Part shown: piece by piece, positions 1 through 6,963 of the stretch | Layout: each line of letters starts with the position of its first letter | Numbering within the stretch: position 1 is the stretch's first letter | Assembly (NCBI GenBank): GCA_946481135.1 | Contig: CAMLMQ010000039.1 | Span: forward strand, 1-17,822 | Direction of reading: 5' to 3' | Source: an uncultured Microbacteriaceae bacterium | Lineage (GTDB): Bacteria > Actinomycetota > Actinomycetes > Actinomycetales > Microbacteriaceae | Length of the DNA stretch: 17,822 nucleotides | Notes under the pieces: generated by a model | The model's database searches: none | Told to the model about the DNA's origin: nothing | The model's input: the letters and a program-made list of their open reading frames with translations, nothing else | Made by a program: the position numbers and the translations under genes

Positions 1-10
1 GGATGCTGTC

Positions 11-1477
11 ATGCCCTCGACGACCCGCGAAGAGTTCGACGATGAAGAGGTGCTCGATCCCCTCACCGTCGGTCGCCGTATCCGTGCCCTGCGCTCCGAC
101 CGCGGCCTGACCCTCGAAGCGCTCGCCGCCGAACTCGGTCGAGCGCCGTCGCAGGTATCGGTGATCGAGAACGGCAAGCGCGAACTCAAGCTCGGCGAGC
201 TGCAGAAGCTGGCCCGCATCCTCGGCGTCACCCTCGACGAGTTGCTCTCGCCCGAGCCGCCGTCACGTCGCGCCGCGCTCGAGATCGCGCTCGAGCGCAT
301 CCAGCGCGGGCCGCTCTACGCGAGCCTCGGTCTCCCCGCAGTGCCGGCCCGCAAGACGCTCAGCGACGAGGCGATGGAGGCGATCCTCGGGTTGCACACC
401 GAACTGCAGCGCCTGCACTCCGAGCGGGCCGCGACGCCCGAGGAGGCGCGGCGAGCCAACGCCGAGCTGCGCGCCGAGCAACGCAAGCGCGGCAACCACT
501 TCGAGGAGCTCGAGACCGCCGCGCGCGAGCTGCTCGAGGCCGTCGGGCATCGGGGTGGACCGCTCAGCCAGCGGGTCGCCGCCGACCTCGCGAGCCACCT
601 CGGCTTCACGCTCCACTACGTCGCCGACCTGCCCGACACGACCCGCAGCGTCACCGACCACCGCCACGGACGCATCTACCTGCCCGTGCGCGCGTCGGGG
701 GGCGGTGACCCGCGGTCGGCGCTGCTGCAAGCCCTCGCCGCCCACGTGCTCGGCAAGCAGGAGCCGCGCGACTACGCCGACCTGCTGCGGCAGCGGGTCG
801 AGACGAACTACCTCGCGGGCGCCCTGCTCATCCCCGAGGGCTCGGCGGTCGCGTTCCTGACCGCCGCGAAGGATGCCCGCGAACTCAGCGTCGAAGACCT
901 GCGGGATGCCTTCGCCGTGTCGTACGAGACGGCCGCGCATCGCTTCACGAACCTCGCGACGAAGCACCTCGGCATCCCGGTGCACTTCCTCAAGGTGCAC
1001 GCGTCGGGCACGATCTCGAAGGCGTACGAGAACGACGGGGCGCTCTTCCCGACCGACGTGCTCGGCGCCGTCGAAGGGCAGGTGGTGTGCCGGTACTGGA
1101 GTGCGCGCCAGGTGTTCGCCGTCGAGGACCGGTTCAGCCCGTACCACCAGTACACCGACAAGCCGACGGGCACCTACTGGTGCACCTCCAGCATCCAGAA
1201 CTCGGCCACGGGGGCGTTCTCGGTGAGCGTCGGCACGCCGTTCGCCCACGTCAAGTGGTTCCGCGGGCGCGACACCGAGCGACGCCGGCAGTCGCGGTGT
1301 CCCGACCCGACGTGCTGCCGGCAACCCGACGCCGACCTCGCCGCCCGCTGGGGCGACCAGGCGTGGCCGTCGGCGCGGCTCAACGCGTCGCTGCTCGCCG
1401 CGATGCCGTCGGGCACCTTCACGGGCGTCGACCTCACCGAGGTCTACGAGTTCCTCGACGCCCACGCCCCCGACTAA
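11..1477 (+). CDS. RamB-like XRE-family transcriptional regulator
   Basis: A 488-residue regulator with an N-terminal Cro/C1-type helix-turn-helix at about residues 18-78 (GRRIRALRSDRGLTLEALAA ... SQVSVIENGKRELKLGELQ). A central ImmA/IrrE-like region follows at about 180-310, then a C-terminal short-chain fatty acyl regulator domain at about 315-485. This architecture and length match RamB/PrpR-type regulators of acetate, glyoxylate-cycle and propionate genes in actinobacteria. The ImmA zinc motif HExxH is absent: residues 242-248 read LAAHVLG, so protease activity is not expected. A cysteine cluster, CPDPTCC at 430-436, lies near the C-terminus and may bind metal or act in redox sensing; that is inference. 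The ATG at 11 gives the normal N-terminus, but only 10 bases precede it, so promoter and RBS cannot be judged. The target, possibly isocitrate lyase or malate synthase, would lie outside the window. Confidence 0.88.
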   Translation: MPSTTREEFDDEEVLDPLTVGRRIRALRSDRGLTLEALAAELGRAPSQVSVIENGKRELKLGELQKLARILGVTLDELLSPEPPSRRAALEIALERIQRGPLYASLGLPAVPARKTLSDEAMEAILGLHTELQRLHSERAATPEEARRANAELRAEQRKRGNHFEELETAARELLEAVGHRGGPLSQRVAADLASHLGFTLHYVADLPDTTRSVTDHRHGRIYLPVRASGGGDPRSALLQALAAHVLGKQEPRDYADLLRQRVETNYLAGALLIPEGSAVAFLTAAKDARELSVEDLRDAFAVSYETAAHRFTNLATKHLGIPVHFLKVHASGTISKAYENDGALFPTDVLGAVEGQVVCRYWSARQVFAVEDRFSPYHQYTDKPTGTYWCTSSIQNSATGAFSVSVGTPFAHVKWFRGRDTERRRQSRCPDPTCCRQPDADLAARWGDQAWPSARLNASLLAAMPSGTFTGVDLTEVYEFLDAHAPD

Positions 1478-1564
1478 CCCGCGCGATCTGCCGAGGGGTC
1501 GCGTTTCGGGCTTCTGCGGCCGCCGAAGCCCCCGAACGCGACCCCTCGGCGAAGAACTCGCGCG
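1478..1564. repeat. Long imperfect hairpin repeat, copy 1 of the GAGGGGTCGCG family
   Basis: The gap between two convergent genes is almost filled by an inverted repeat at 1490-1550. Its outer 14 bases are perfect arms: GCCGAGGGGTCGCG at 1490-1503 and its complement at 1537-1550. The inner parts (1504-1519 against 1520-1536) are nearly complementary. The same outer 13-base arm recurs at 6261-6319. It probably acts as a bidirectional rho-independent-like terminator, though no clear T-run is present. Confidence 0.8.
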
Positions 1565-2398
1565 TCAGACCGGGGCGCCGACCACGGCGAGCAGCCGCAG
1601 CTTCTCGGCGGACTCCGTGCCGGGGATCGCCGTGTAGACGAGCAGCGAGTGCGACTGCTCCGGATCGACGAGGTGCTGGCACGTGAGCTCGAGCGCCCCC
1701 ACCGCCGGGTGCACGAAATGCTTCACGTCGTGCGGGCGCACCCCGACCTCCTGCGCCTCCCACAGCGTGCGGAACTCGTCGCTGCGGGCGAGCAGCTCGG
1801 CGGCGAGGCGCGCCGCCCGGGATGTCGGACCGCGTCGGCCGGCGACCTCGCGCAGGCCCGAGGCCCACATCCGCGACAGGAAGGCGTGGTCGTCGGGGGC
1901 GTACAGCTCCCGGGCCGACGGGTCGGTGAACCAGCGGTAGCCGAGGCTGCGCGAGGCCCCCGTGTAGCGCGACGCGTCGCCCGTGAGCGCGACCCCGAGC
2001 GGCGTCTGCCGGAGCGTCTCACCGAGCTCGGTGACGATCTCGGCCGGGGTGTCCCCGAGCCGGTCGAGGATACGCAGGAGGCCCGGTGAGATGTAGTCGC
2101 CGTCGGCGCCGCGCGGCGGAGCGGCGTGCCCGGCGAGCCGGAACAGGTGGTCGCGCTCGTCGAGGGAGAGGTGGAGCCCCTGGGCGATCGACGCGATCAT
2201 CTGCTCCGACGGCTGGGGTCCGCGCTGCTGCTCGAGGCGAGCGTAGTAGTCGGTCGACATGTGGCTGAGCGCGGCGACCTCCTCGCGGCGGAGGCCGTCG
2301 GTGCGCCGCCGTGCGCTGCGGCCGAGCCCGACATCCTCGGGCTGCAGGGCCTCGCGGCGCGAGCGGAGGAAGGCGGCGAGGCCGGCGCGATCGATCAC
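1565..2398 (-). CDS. HTH regulator with MmyB-type ligand-binding domain
   Basis: 277 residues. The N-terminal helix-turn-helix spans about 1-80 and carries the family signature [20 protein letters not shown] followed by LEQQRG. Residues about 105-270 match the MmyB-like transcription regulator ligand-binding domain, with late hallmarks such as [11 protein letters not shown] and [11 protein letters not shown]. Such regulators commonly sit divergent to a short-chain dehydrogenase and repress it and themselves, which is exactly the arrangement here (SDR starts 86 bases away). The start is GTG at 2398, chosen because family members begin just before 'DRAxLAxFLRxRRE'. GAGGG abuts the GTG with no spacer, so a leaderless start from a TAGAAA-like -10 at 2405-2410 is possible. 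The ligand is unknown. Confidence 0.9.
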   Translation of the reverse strand: MIDRAGLAAFLRSRREALQPEDVGLGRSARRRTDGLRREEVAALSHMSTDYYARLEQQRGPQPSEQMIASIAQGLHLSLDERDHLFRLAGHAAPPRGADGDYISPGLLRILDRLGDTPAEIVTELGETLRQTPLGVALTGDASRYTGASRSLGYRWFTDPSARELYAPDDHAFLSRMWASGLREVAGRRGPTSRAARLAAELLARSDEFRTLWEAQEVGVRPHDVKHFVHPAVGALELTCQHLVDPEQSHSLLVYTAIPGTESAEKLRLLAVVGAPV

Positions 2399-2404
2399 CC
2401 CTCG

Positions 2405-2440
2405 TTTCTACCCGCCGAGCGCGGGGCGATCCACGGATCG
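2405..2440. promoter_or_regulatory. Divergent promoter region with palindromic operator candidate
   Basis: The 85-base divergent gap holds a palindrome, CGATCC-AC-GGATCG, at 2427-2440 (perfect 6-base arms, 2-base spacer). On the minus strand a TAGAAA box at 2405-2410 lies 6 bases before the GTG of the regulator, and the palindrome covers where its -35 would be. This fits autoregulation together with control of the divergent SDR, but is inferred from position only. Confidence 0.4.
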
Positions 2441-2483
2441 ACGCTCCCTGGATGCGGCGGCGACGGCGGGCGACGGTGGAGCC

Positions 2484-3416
2484 ATGCCTCGAACCATCGA
2501 CATCGACCTGCCCGACCTCACCGGCCGCCGTGCCCTCGTCACGGGAGGCAGCGACGGCATCGGCCTGCGCATCGCCACCCGGCTGGCCCGCGCCGGTGCC
2601 GACCTCGTCCTCCCCGTCCGCAACCCCGCGAAGGGTGAGGCGGCGGTGGCGACGATCCGTGCCGCGGTGCCGGGAGCATCCGTCGCGCTCCACGAGCTGG
2701 ACCTGTCGTCGCTGGCCTCCGTCGCCGCGCTCGGCGAGGATCTCACCGCCGCGGGCGACCCGATCCATCTCCTCATCGGCAACGCCGGGGTCATGACGCC
2801 GCCCGCGCGACAGACGACGGCCGACGGCTTCGAACTGCAGTTCGGCACGAACCACCTCGGGCACGTCGCCCTCGTCGCCCATCTCCTGCCCCTCCTGCGG
2901 GCGGGATCGGCGCGGGTCGTGACGCAGGTGAGCGTCGCCGCGAACCAGGGTGCGGTCAACTGGGACGACCCGAACTGGGAGAACTCGTACGACGGGATGC
3001 GCGCCTACAGCCATTCGAAGATCGCGTACGGCCTCTTCGGACTCGAGCTCGATCGCCGCAGCCGCGCGCACGGGTGGGGGATCACCGCCAACCTGTCGCA
3101 TCCCGGGATCGCGCCCACGAGCCTGCTGTCGGCGCGGGCGGAGCTCGGGCGCGAGCGCGAGACGGCGGGCCGACGGATGATCGGCTTCCTCTCGCGCCGC
3201 GGCCTCCTGGTGGGCACGCCGGATTCCGCCGCCCTGCCGGCGGTGCTCGCGGCGACCGTCCCGGAGTCGGGGCGCTTCTTCGGGCCGCAGGGTCCGGGCA
3301 ACGCGGGCGGCGCGCCGGGGGAGCAGAAGCTCTACTCCCGCCTGCGCAGCGAGGACGACGCCGCGAGGATGTGGGCGCTCTCGCACGAACTCATCGGCGT
3401 CCCCGTCGCGGGGTGA
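2484..3416 (+). CDS. Short-chain dehydrogenase/reductase (SDR) family oxidoreductase
   Basis: 310 residues from the ATG at 2484. Nucleotide-binding glycine motif TGGSDGIG at residues 20-27, N100 in the NAG motif (GNAGV), catalytic S150 and the YxxxK pair Y175/K179 (AYSHSK) are all present, so an active classical-type NAD(P)(H) oxidoreductase is expected. Length and the 'MxAYSxSK ... LSHPGIxxT' pattern resemble retinol-dehydrogenase or protochlorophyllide-reductase-like bacterial SDRs; the substrate cannot be told. The upstream in-frame extension to 2259 overlaps the divergent regulator and lacks SDR similarity, so the internal ATG is preferred; a GGAG at 2478-2481 lies just before it. It is probably controlled by the divergent MmyB-type regulator, and its 3' end faces a repeat cluster. 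Confidence 0.92.
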   Translation: MPRTIDIDLPDLTGRRALVTGGSDGIGLRIATRLARAGADLVLPVRNPAKGEAAVATIRAAVPGASVALHELDLSSLASVAALGEDLTAAGDPIHLLIGNAGVMTPPARQTTADGFELQFGTNHLGHVALVAHLLPLLRAGSARVVTQVSVAANQGAVNWDDPNWENSYDGMRAYSHSKIAYGLFGLELDRRSRAHGWGITANLSHPGIAPTSLLSARAELGRERETAGRRMIGFLSRRGLLVGTPDSAALPAVLAATVPESGRFFGPQGPGNAGGAPGEQKLYSRLRSEDDAARMWALSHELIGVPVAG

Positions 3417-3442
3417 GTGGGCGCCGCGCAGTGCCGCCCGCG

Positions 3443-3483
3443 GGTTGAGGAGCGCGCCGCGTCGCGGCACGCGTATCGAAACC
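3443..3483 (-). repeat. REP-like intergenic repeat, inverted copy
   Basis: A 41-base element that reads GGTTGAGGAGC on the plus strand and ends CGTATCGAAACC. It is the reverse complement of a diverged copy of the direct repeats at 3499-3576: the ends match and the middle differs. Together with those copies it can fold into a large hairpin in the convergent gap between the SDR and the flavoenzyme gene. Confidence 0.75.
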
Positions 3484-3498
3484 CCCTTCGACGTGCCT

Positions 3499-3576
3499 GG
3501 TTTCGATCCGCGTCGCTGCGCGGCGCTACTCAACCCACGGGTTTCGATACGCGTCGCTGCGCGGCGCTACTCAACC
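3499..3576 (+). repeat. Tandem pair of REP-like repeats (37-base unit)
   Basis: Two 37-base units, 3499-3535 and 3540-3576, agree at 36 of 37 positions (GATCCG versus GATACG). Each begins GGTTTCGAT and ends CTACTCAACC, and contains an inner stem GCGTCGC-TGC-GCGGCGC. Repeats of this GGTTTCGATACGC...CTCAACC type are familiar to me from intergenic regions of Microbacteriaceae. The second unit overlaps the last codons and the stop codon of the flavoenzyme gene on the minus strand. Confidence 0.85.
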
Positions 3577-5801
3577 ACCGGGGCCGGGGAGCCGAGGCCG
3601 AGGTTGTCGGCGAACACGCCGTCCGGATCCCACTCCGCCTTGAGGGCCCGCAGGCGGGCGAGATGCGCGGGCGGCCACACGAGTCGCCGTGTGACGTCGT
3701 CCCGACCGGTGTCGAACGACAGGTACGCGCCCGTGAAGTGGGAGCGCAGGCCCGCCCAGGCGGCATCCAGCCGGCGCTCGTCGCCCGAGATGGCGGTGAG
3801 CGCGAAGTTCGCCGACCGCCCCGCGTAGGCGGTCGCGTCCTCGGGCACGTCGGAGACTGCGCCTCCGACCGAGCGGAACTGGAAGAAGTGGGTCGCGCCC
3901 GACGCGAGGAACGCGGCGGCGTCGGCGGCGAACTCCGGCGTGAGGTGGTCCACGAGCCCGGAGCGTGCGTAGGGTTCCGCCTGCCCCTGGTGGGGGCCCG
4001 GTTGGTAGAAGCTGCCCATGACGTCGGCGTACGACATGATGCCCGCGTTCTGGCCGGTGAGCGGCGCGAGCTCGGCGAGCGGCTGGAGCCGCGCGAGCAC
4101 GGTGTCGGCGTCGGAGGCGTCGACGAGCGCGAGGATCGTCGCCGAGGCGGCGCCGCCACGACCCGGGTTGAGGATGAGCGAGGCCGTCAGGTCGCGCGGC
4201 GCACCCTCGACGACGCGCCCGTATCCCTCGAGCAGCCCCGCCACATCCTGCACGGCGTACTGCAGCTGCGCGAAGCCGACGTCGCCGGTCTCGTCGACCT
4301 CGACCTCGAACGCGGTCGCGATGCCGAACTCGAACCCGGCGCCGCGCATCCCCCAGAACAGTTCGGGGTTCTCGTCGGCGGACGCGCGCACGTGACGCCC
4401 GTCCGCGGTGAGCACCTCGACCGCGCGCACGTGGTCGATCGTGAGGCCGTGCTCGCGCGCGAACCACCCGACGCCGCCCGCGGTCGCGAGACCGCCGACC
4501 CCGACGCCGCCGTAGTCGCCGCTCGTGAGCGCCCAGCCGTGCGTGCCGAGGGCCCGCGCCACGTCGATCCAGCGGGCACCGGGCTCGAGCCGCACGAGAC
4601 GCCGCGCGGGATCGAGCACCTCGATCGCGTTCAGCCGACCGACGTCGAGCACGATGCCGCCGTCGTTCGTCGAGCGGCCCGAGATGCCGTGCCCGCCCGA
4701 CCGCACGCCGAGCGGTGCGTCTTGGCGGCGTGCGAAGGCGAGCGCCTCGCGCACCTCGTCGACCGTTCCCGGGCGCAGCACGAGGCCGGGGTTACCGCCG
4801 CGCAGGTAGTTGTTCCGCACCCGGCCGAAGCCGGCGTCGCCCGGTTCGACGGCCGAGTCGGCGAGGGCGGGTGGGAGGTCGTCGTAGGCGATCCCGGCGC
4901 GCCTGGCCGCGAGGGCGGTCGCCGAGCGCACCCGTCCCGTCTCGGTGCCGCGCGCCTCCCGCTCCTCGGCGACGCGTGCACGCACCTCGGGGATGACGTC
5001 GGCGGCGAACGCGGCCAGCGCGCGCGGGTCGTCGGTCGCGAGGATGAACGTGCCGACCCCCTGCTCGAGCGCGAGTCCGACGAGCTCGTCGACGGACAGC
5101 CCCGGGCCGACATTGAGCAGGCGGCGGATCTCGCGGGGGTCGCGTCCGACGCGCGTCGCCTCGGCGTCGATCACGAGGTTGCCCTCGTCGAGGCCCTCGC
5201 GCTTGACCCACTGGTACGACGGCAGCCAGCCGTCGGCCTTCCGCGCGATGATCCGCTGCATGCGCGGTCCGCGCGCGCCCACCCAGATCTTCATGTCGTG
5301 TGCGGGGGCGGGTCCGCGCTTCGCGCCGTCCACCCGGTGGAAGTCGCCGCCGGCCCGTAGCGGGGCGCGCTCGTCGGCATCCCAGATGCCGCGGATGACG
5401 TCGAGTGCCTCCGAGAACGCGGTCACCGACTCGCCGGGCTCGAGTCGCCCGCCGCCCATCGCCTCGATGGCGTCCCAGAAGCCGCCCGCGCCGAGGCCGA
5501 GCTCGACTCGTCCGCCCGACAGCAGGTCGAGACTCGCCGCGGAGCGGGCGAGCACGGCGGGAGGACGCAACGGGATGTTGTGCACGTTCGCGGCGAGTCG
5601 GATGCGGCTCGTGCGGGCCGCGGTCCAGGCGAGCAGGGTCCACGTGTCGTGGAATGCCGGTTGGTAGGGGTGGTCTTGGAAGGTGACGAGGTCGAACCCG
5701 AGTTCTTCGCTCACGATCGCGAGCTCGACCGCCTGGTCGGGCGGCGAGTTCACCGGAGTGACGAAGGTGCCGAATTCGAGGGCGTGACCGTAGTCGGGCA
5801 T
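3567..5801 (-). CDS. Fusion flavoenzyme: LLM (luciferase-like) domain plus FAD-binding berberine-bridge-type oxidoreductase
   Basis: 744 residues. Residues about 1-285 form a luciferase-like (LLM class) flavin or F420 oxidoreductase TIM barrel; key stretches are ELGFDLVTFQDHPYQPAF and SLDLLSGGRVELGLGAGGFW. Residues about 335-505 form an FAD-binding PCMH domain with RSGGHGISG, where H371 is the expected 8-alpha-N1-histidyl FAD link. The berberine-bridge cysteine is replaced by Y430 (SGDYGGVGVGG), so only single covalent attachment is predicted. The C-terminal BBE segment ends with WDPDGVFADN (724-733). Two flavin sites in one chain suggest oxidation or hydroxylation chemistry on one pathway, but no substrate can be named. 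ATG start at 5801; the RBS is weak. The gene follows hxlR on the same strand with a 43-base gap and may be its target. The last codons and the TAG stop lie inside a repeat. Confidence 0.88.
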   Translation of the reverse strand: MPDYGHALEFGTFVTPVNSPPDQAVELAIVSEELGFDLVTFQDHPYQPAFHDTWTLLAWTAARTSRIRLAANVHNIPLRPPAVLARSAASLDLLSGGRVELGLGAGGFWDAIEAMGGGRLEPGESVTAFSEALDVIRGIWDADERAPLRAGGDFHRVDGAKRGPAPAHDMKIWVGARGPRMQRIIARKADGWLPSYQWVKREGLDEGNLVIDAEATRVGRDPREIRRLLNVGPGLSVDELVGLALEQGVGTFILATDDPRALAAFAADVIPEVRARVAEEREARGTETGRVRSATALAARRAGIAYDDLPPALADSAVEPGDAGFGRVRNNYLRGGNPGLVLRPGTVDEVREALAFARRQDAPLGVRSGGHGISGRSTNDGGIVLDVGRLNAIEVLDPARRLVRLEPGARWIDVARALGTHGWALTSGDYGGVGVGGLATAGGVGWFAREHGLTIDHVRAVEVLTADGRHVRASADENPELFWGMRGAGFEFGIATAFEVEVDETGDVGFAQLQYAVQDVAGLLEGYGRVVEGAPRDLTASLILNPGRGGAASATILALVDASDADTVLARLQPLAELAPLTGQNAGIMSYADVMGSFYQPGPHQGQAEPYARSGLVDHLTPEFAADAAAFLASGATHFFQFRSVGGAVSDVPEDATAYAGRSANFALTAISGDERRLDAAWAGLRSHFTGAYLSFDTGRDDVTRRLVWPPAHLARLRALKAEWDPDGVFADNLGLGSPAPVVE

Positions 5802-5844
5802 GACCCCATCGTGCGCGTTCCGCGAGGCCCGCGCACGGGTCGGG

Positions 5845-6216
5845 TTAGTCGCTTACTGCGCGTAAGTGACCCCGGGCTTCGTCGGCGATCGCCCACGCCG
5901 TGAGCGGCTGTGCGGCCGCGATCATCGCGCGACCCCGGCGGGTGGGCGCGTAGGTGATCGAGACGGGCGTCGTCGGGATGACCGTGCGCTCGAGGAAGCC
6001 CTCGGCCTCGAGCTCCTTGAGACGCACCGAGAGCACCCGGTCGGAGATGCCCTCGACGAGCGCCCGGTACTCCGAGAACCGGCGGGCGCCGCGGATGCCC
6101 GCGAGCAGGATCGCCCCCACCCATCGCCGTCCGAGGAACTCCAGATGCTGCACCATCGCGCGGCACTTCTCGTCGTCGATGGTCTCGAGCTGCAGGTCCG
6201 GCAGGGGCGTACTCAC
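5845..6216 (-). CDS. HxlR-family winged-helix transcriptional regulator
   Basis: 123 residues. A winged-helix HxlR domain spans about 18-110: CRAMVQHLEFLGRRWVGAIL, then RFSEYRALVEGISDRVLSVR and LKELEAEGFLER, with the beta-wing ITYAPTRRGRAM. The N-terminal cysteine of the 'DEKC' segment (residue 18) sits where many redox- or quinone-sensing HxlR regulators carry their sensing cysteine; that function here is inference. Start GTG at 6216. It lies directly upstream of the LLM-FAD fusion gene on the same strand, so it may be co-transcribed with it, control it, or both. Confidence 0.92.
   Translation of the reverse strand: MSTPLPDLQLETIDDEKCRAMVQHLEFLGRRWVGAILLAGIRGARRFSEYRALVEGISDRVLSVRLKELEAEGFLERTVIPTTPVSITYAPTRRGRAMIAAAQPLTAWAIADEARGHLRAVSD
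5852..5866. promoter_or_regulatory. Candidate HxlR operator upstream of the flavoenzyme gene
   Basis: CTTAC-TGCGC-GTAAG is a perfect inverted repeat (5-base arms, 5-base spacer) within the last codons of the hxlR gene, about 50 bases before the flavoenzyme ATG. A CTTAC half-site also occurs just before the hxlR start (6226-6230). Short symmetric TTAC/GTAA sites are typical of HxlR-family operators; binding here is inferred. A second inverted repeat, GTGCGCG / CGCGCAC (5811-5817 and 5830-5836), lies between it and the flavoenzyme ATG. Confidence 0.4.
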
Positions 6217-6228
6217 TTCCCCAGAGTA
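6217..6228 (-). promoter_or_regulatory. Probable leaderless promoter of hxlR (-10 box)
   Basis: On the minus strand TACTCT (6228-6223) fits the actinobacterial TANNNT -10 element and is followed by six bases, GGGGAA, directly before the GTG start. Transcription would then begin at or next to the start codon. GGGGAA could alternatively be read as an RBS, but it has no spacer. Confidence 0.45.
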
Positions 6229-6260
6229 AGCGACTGCGTCGGCGTGCGCCGGCTCACCTG

Positions 6261-6319
6261 CCGAGGGGTCGCGATCGGGGCGAATCCGGTCGCCATACCC
6301 CGCAAACGCGACCCCTCGG
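6261..6319. repeat. Hairpin repeat, copy 2 of the GAGGGGTCGCG family
   Basis: Perfect 13-base arms CCGAGGGGTCGCG (6261-6273) and CGCGACCCCTCGG (6307-6319) enclose 33 bases. The arms are identical to those at 1491-1503/1537-1549 while the inner part differs. It sits 21 bases past the stop of the response-regulator gene (minus strand), where it could terminate the ABC/two-component operon and insulate the hxlR promoter. Confidence 0.75.
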
Positions 6320-6339
6320 GATGTGGGGGAAGCGCGAGG

Positions 6340-6963
6340 TCAGAGCAGGCCGAGCTCGCGGGCGCGGGTCACGGCGCCCGTCCGCGACTTCGCGCCGAGC
6401 TTCGGGAAGGCCGTCAGCAGGTGCGTCTTCACGGTCGCCTCGCCGACGTGCAGGCGCGCGCCGATCTCGCGGTTGGAGAGTCCTTCCGCGACGAGACGCA
6501 GCACGTCGAGCTCCCGTGGTGTGAGCACGACGGCCGGCTCGCGGCGCGACGACGCCTGCCGCACGAGCACGCGCGACACCGACGGGGCGAGCGCGACCTC
6601 CCCCGCGGCCACGGCGCGGATGCCGGCGAGCAGCTCCGCCTCGGGCGCCGCCTTGAGCAGATACCCCGACGCCCCGGCGCCGATCGCGCGGAGGATCGCG
6701 TCGTCGGTCTCGTAGGTCGTGAGGATGACGACTCGGGTGCCCGGCACGGCCGCGAGGATGCGCGCGGTCGCTTCGTCCCCGTCGAGTTCCGGCATGCGCA
6801 GATCCATGAGCACGACGTCGGGGGTGAGCGCCGCCGTGAGCGACACCGCGTCGAGCCCGGTCGCCCCCGTCCCCACGACCTCGAGGTCGGGCGCGGCGTC
6901 GACGAGTCCGACGAGTCCCGCCCGCACGATGGGGTGGTCGTCGACGATCACGACGCGGATCAC
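6340..6963 (-). CDS. LuxR/NarL-family response regulator
   Basis: 207 residues. The receiver domain (about 1-120) has the acidic pair D8/D9, phospho-acceptor D54 (LMDLRMPE), T82 and K104 (GYLLKAAP). The LuxR-type DNA-binding domain covers about 143-207 (LTPRELDVLRLVAEGLSNRE then VKTHLL). The start is GTG at 6963, which overlaps the kinase stop codon as GTGA; longer in-frame extensions to 7221 are low-complexity shadow of the kinase gene. It is last in the ATPase-permease-kinase-regulator operon and almost certainly the partner of the adjacent kinase. The likely target is the operon's own promoter, since transporter-linked systems of this type usually regulate their neighbouring pump. Confidence 0.95.
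   Translation of the reverse strand: MIRVVIVDDHPIVRAGLVGLVDAAPDLEVVGTGATGLDAVSLTAALTPDVVLMDLRMPELDGDEATARILAAVPGTRVVILTTYETDDAILRAIGAGASGYLLKAAPEAELLAGIRAVAAGEVALAPSVSRVLVRQASSRREPAVVLTPRELDVLRLVAEGLSNREIGARLHVGEATVKTHLLTAFPKLGAKSRTGAVTRARELGLL

Noticed and set aside
3443..3576. CRISPR-like array
   Set aside because: Only three units, one inverted and diverged, with 4- and 15-base gaps instead of uniform spacers, and no cas genes. They fit REP-like elements.
3417..5360. 647-codon plus-strand open frame opposite the flavoenzyme gene
   Set aside because: It is antisense to a gene with clear domains, is rich in Arg/Gly/Val/Glu with no family features, and starts in the repeat region. It is a GC-rich shadow.
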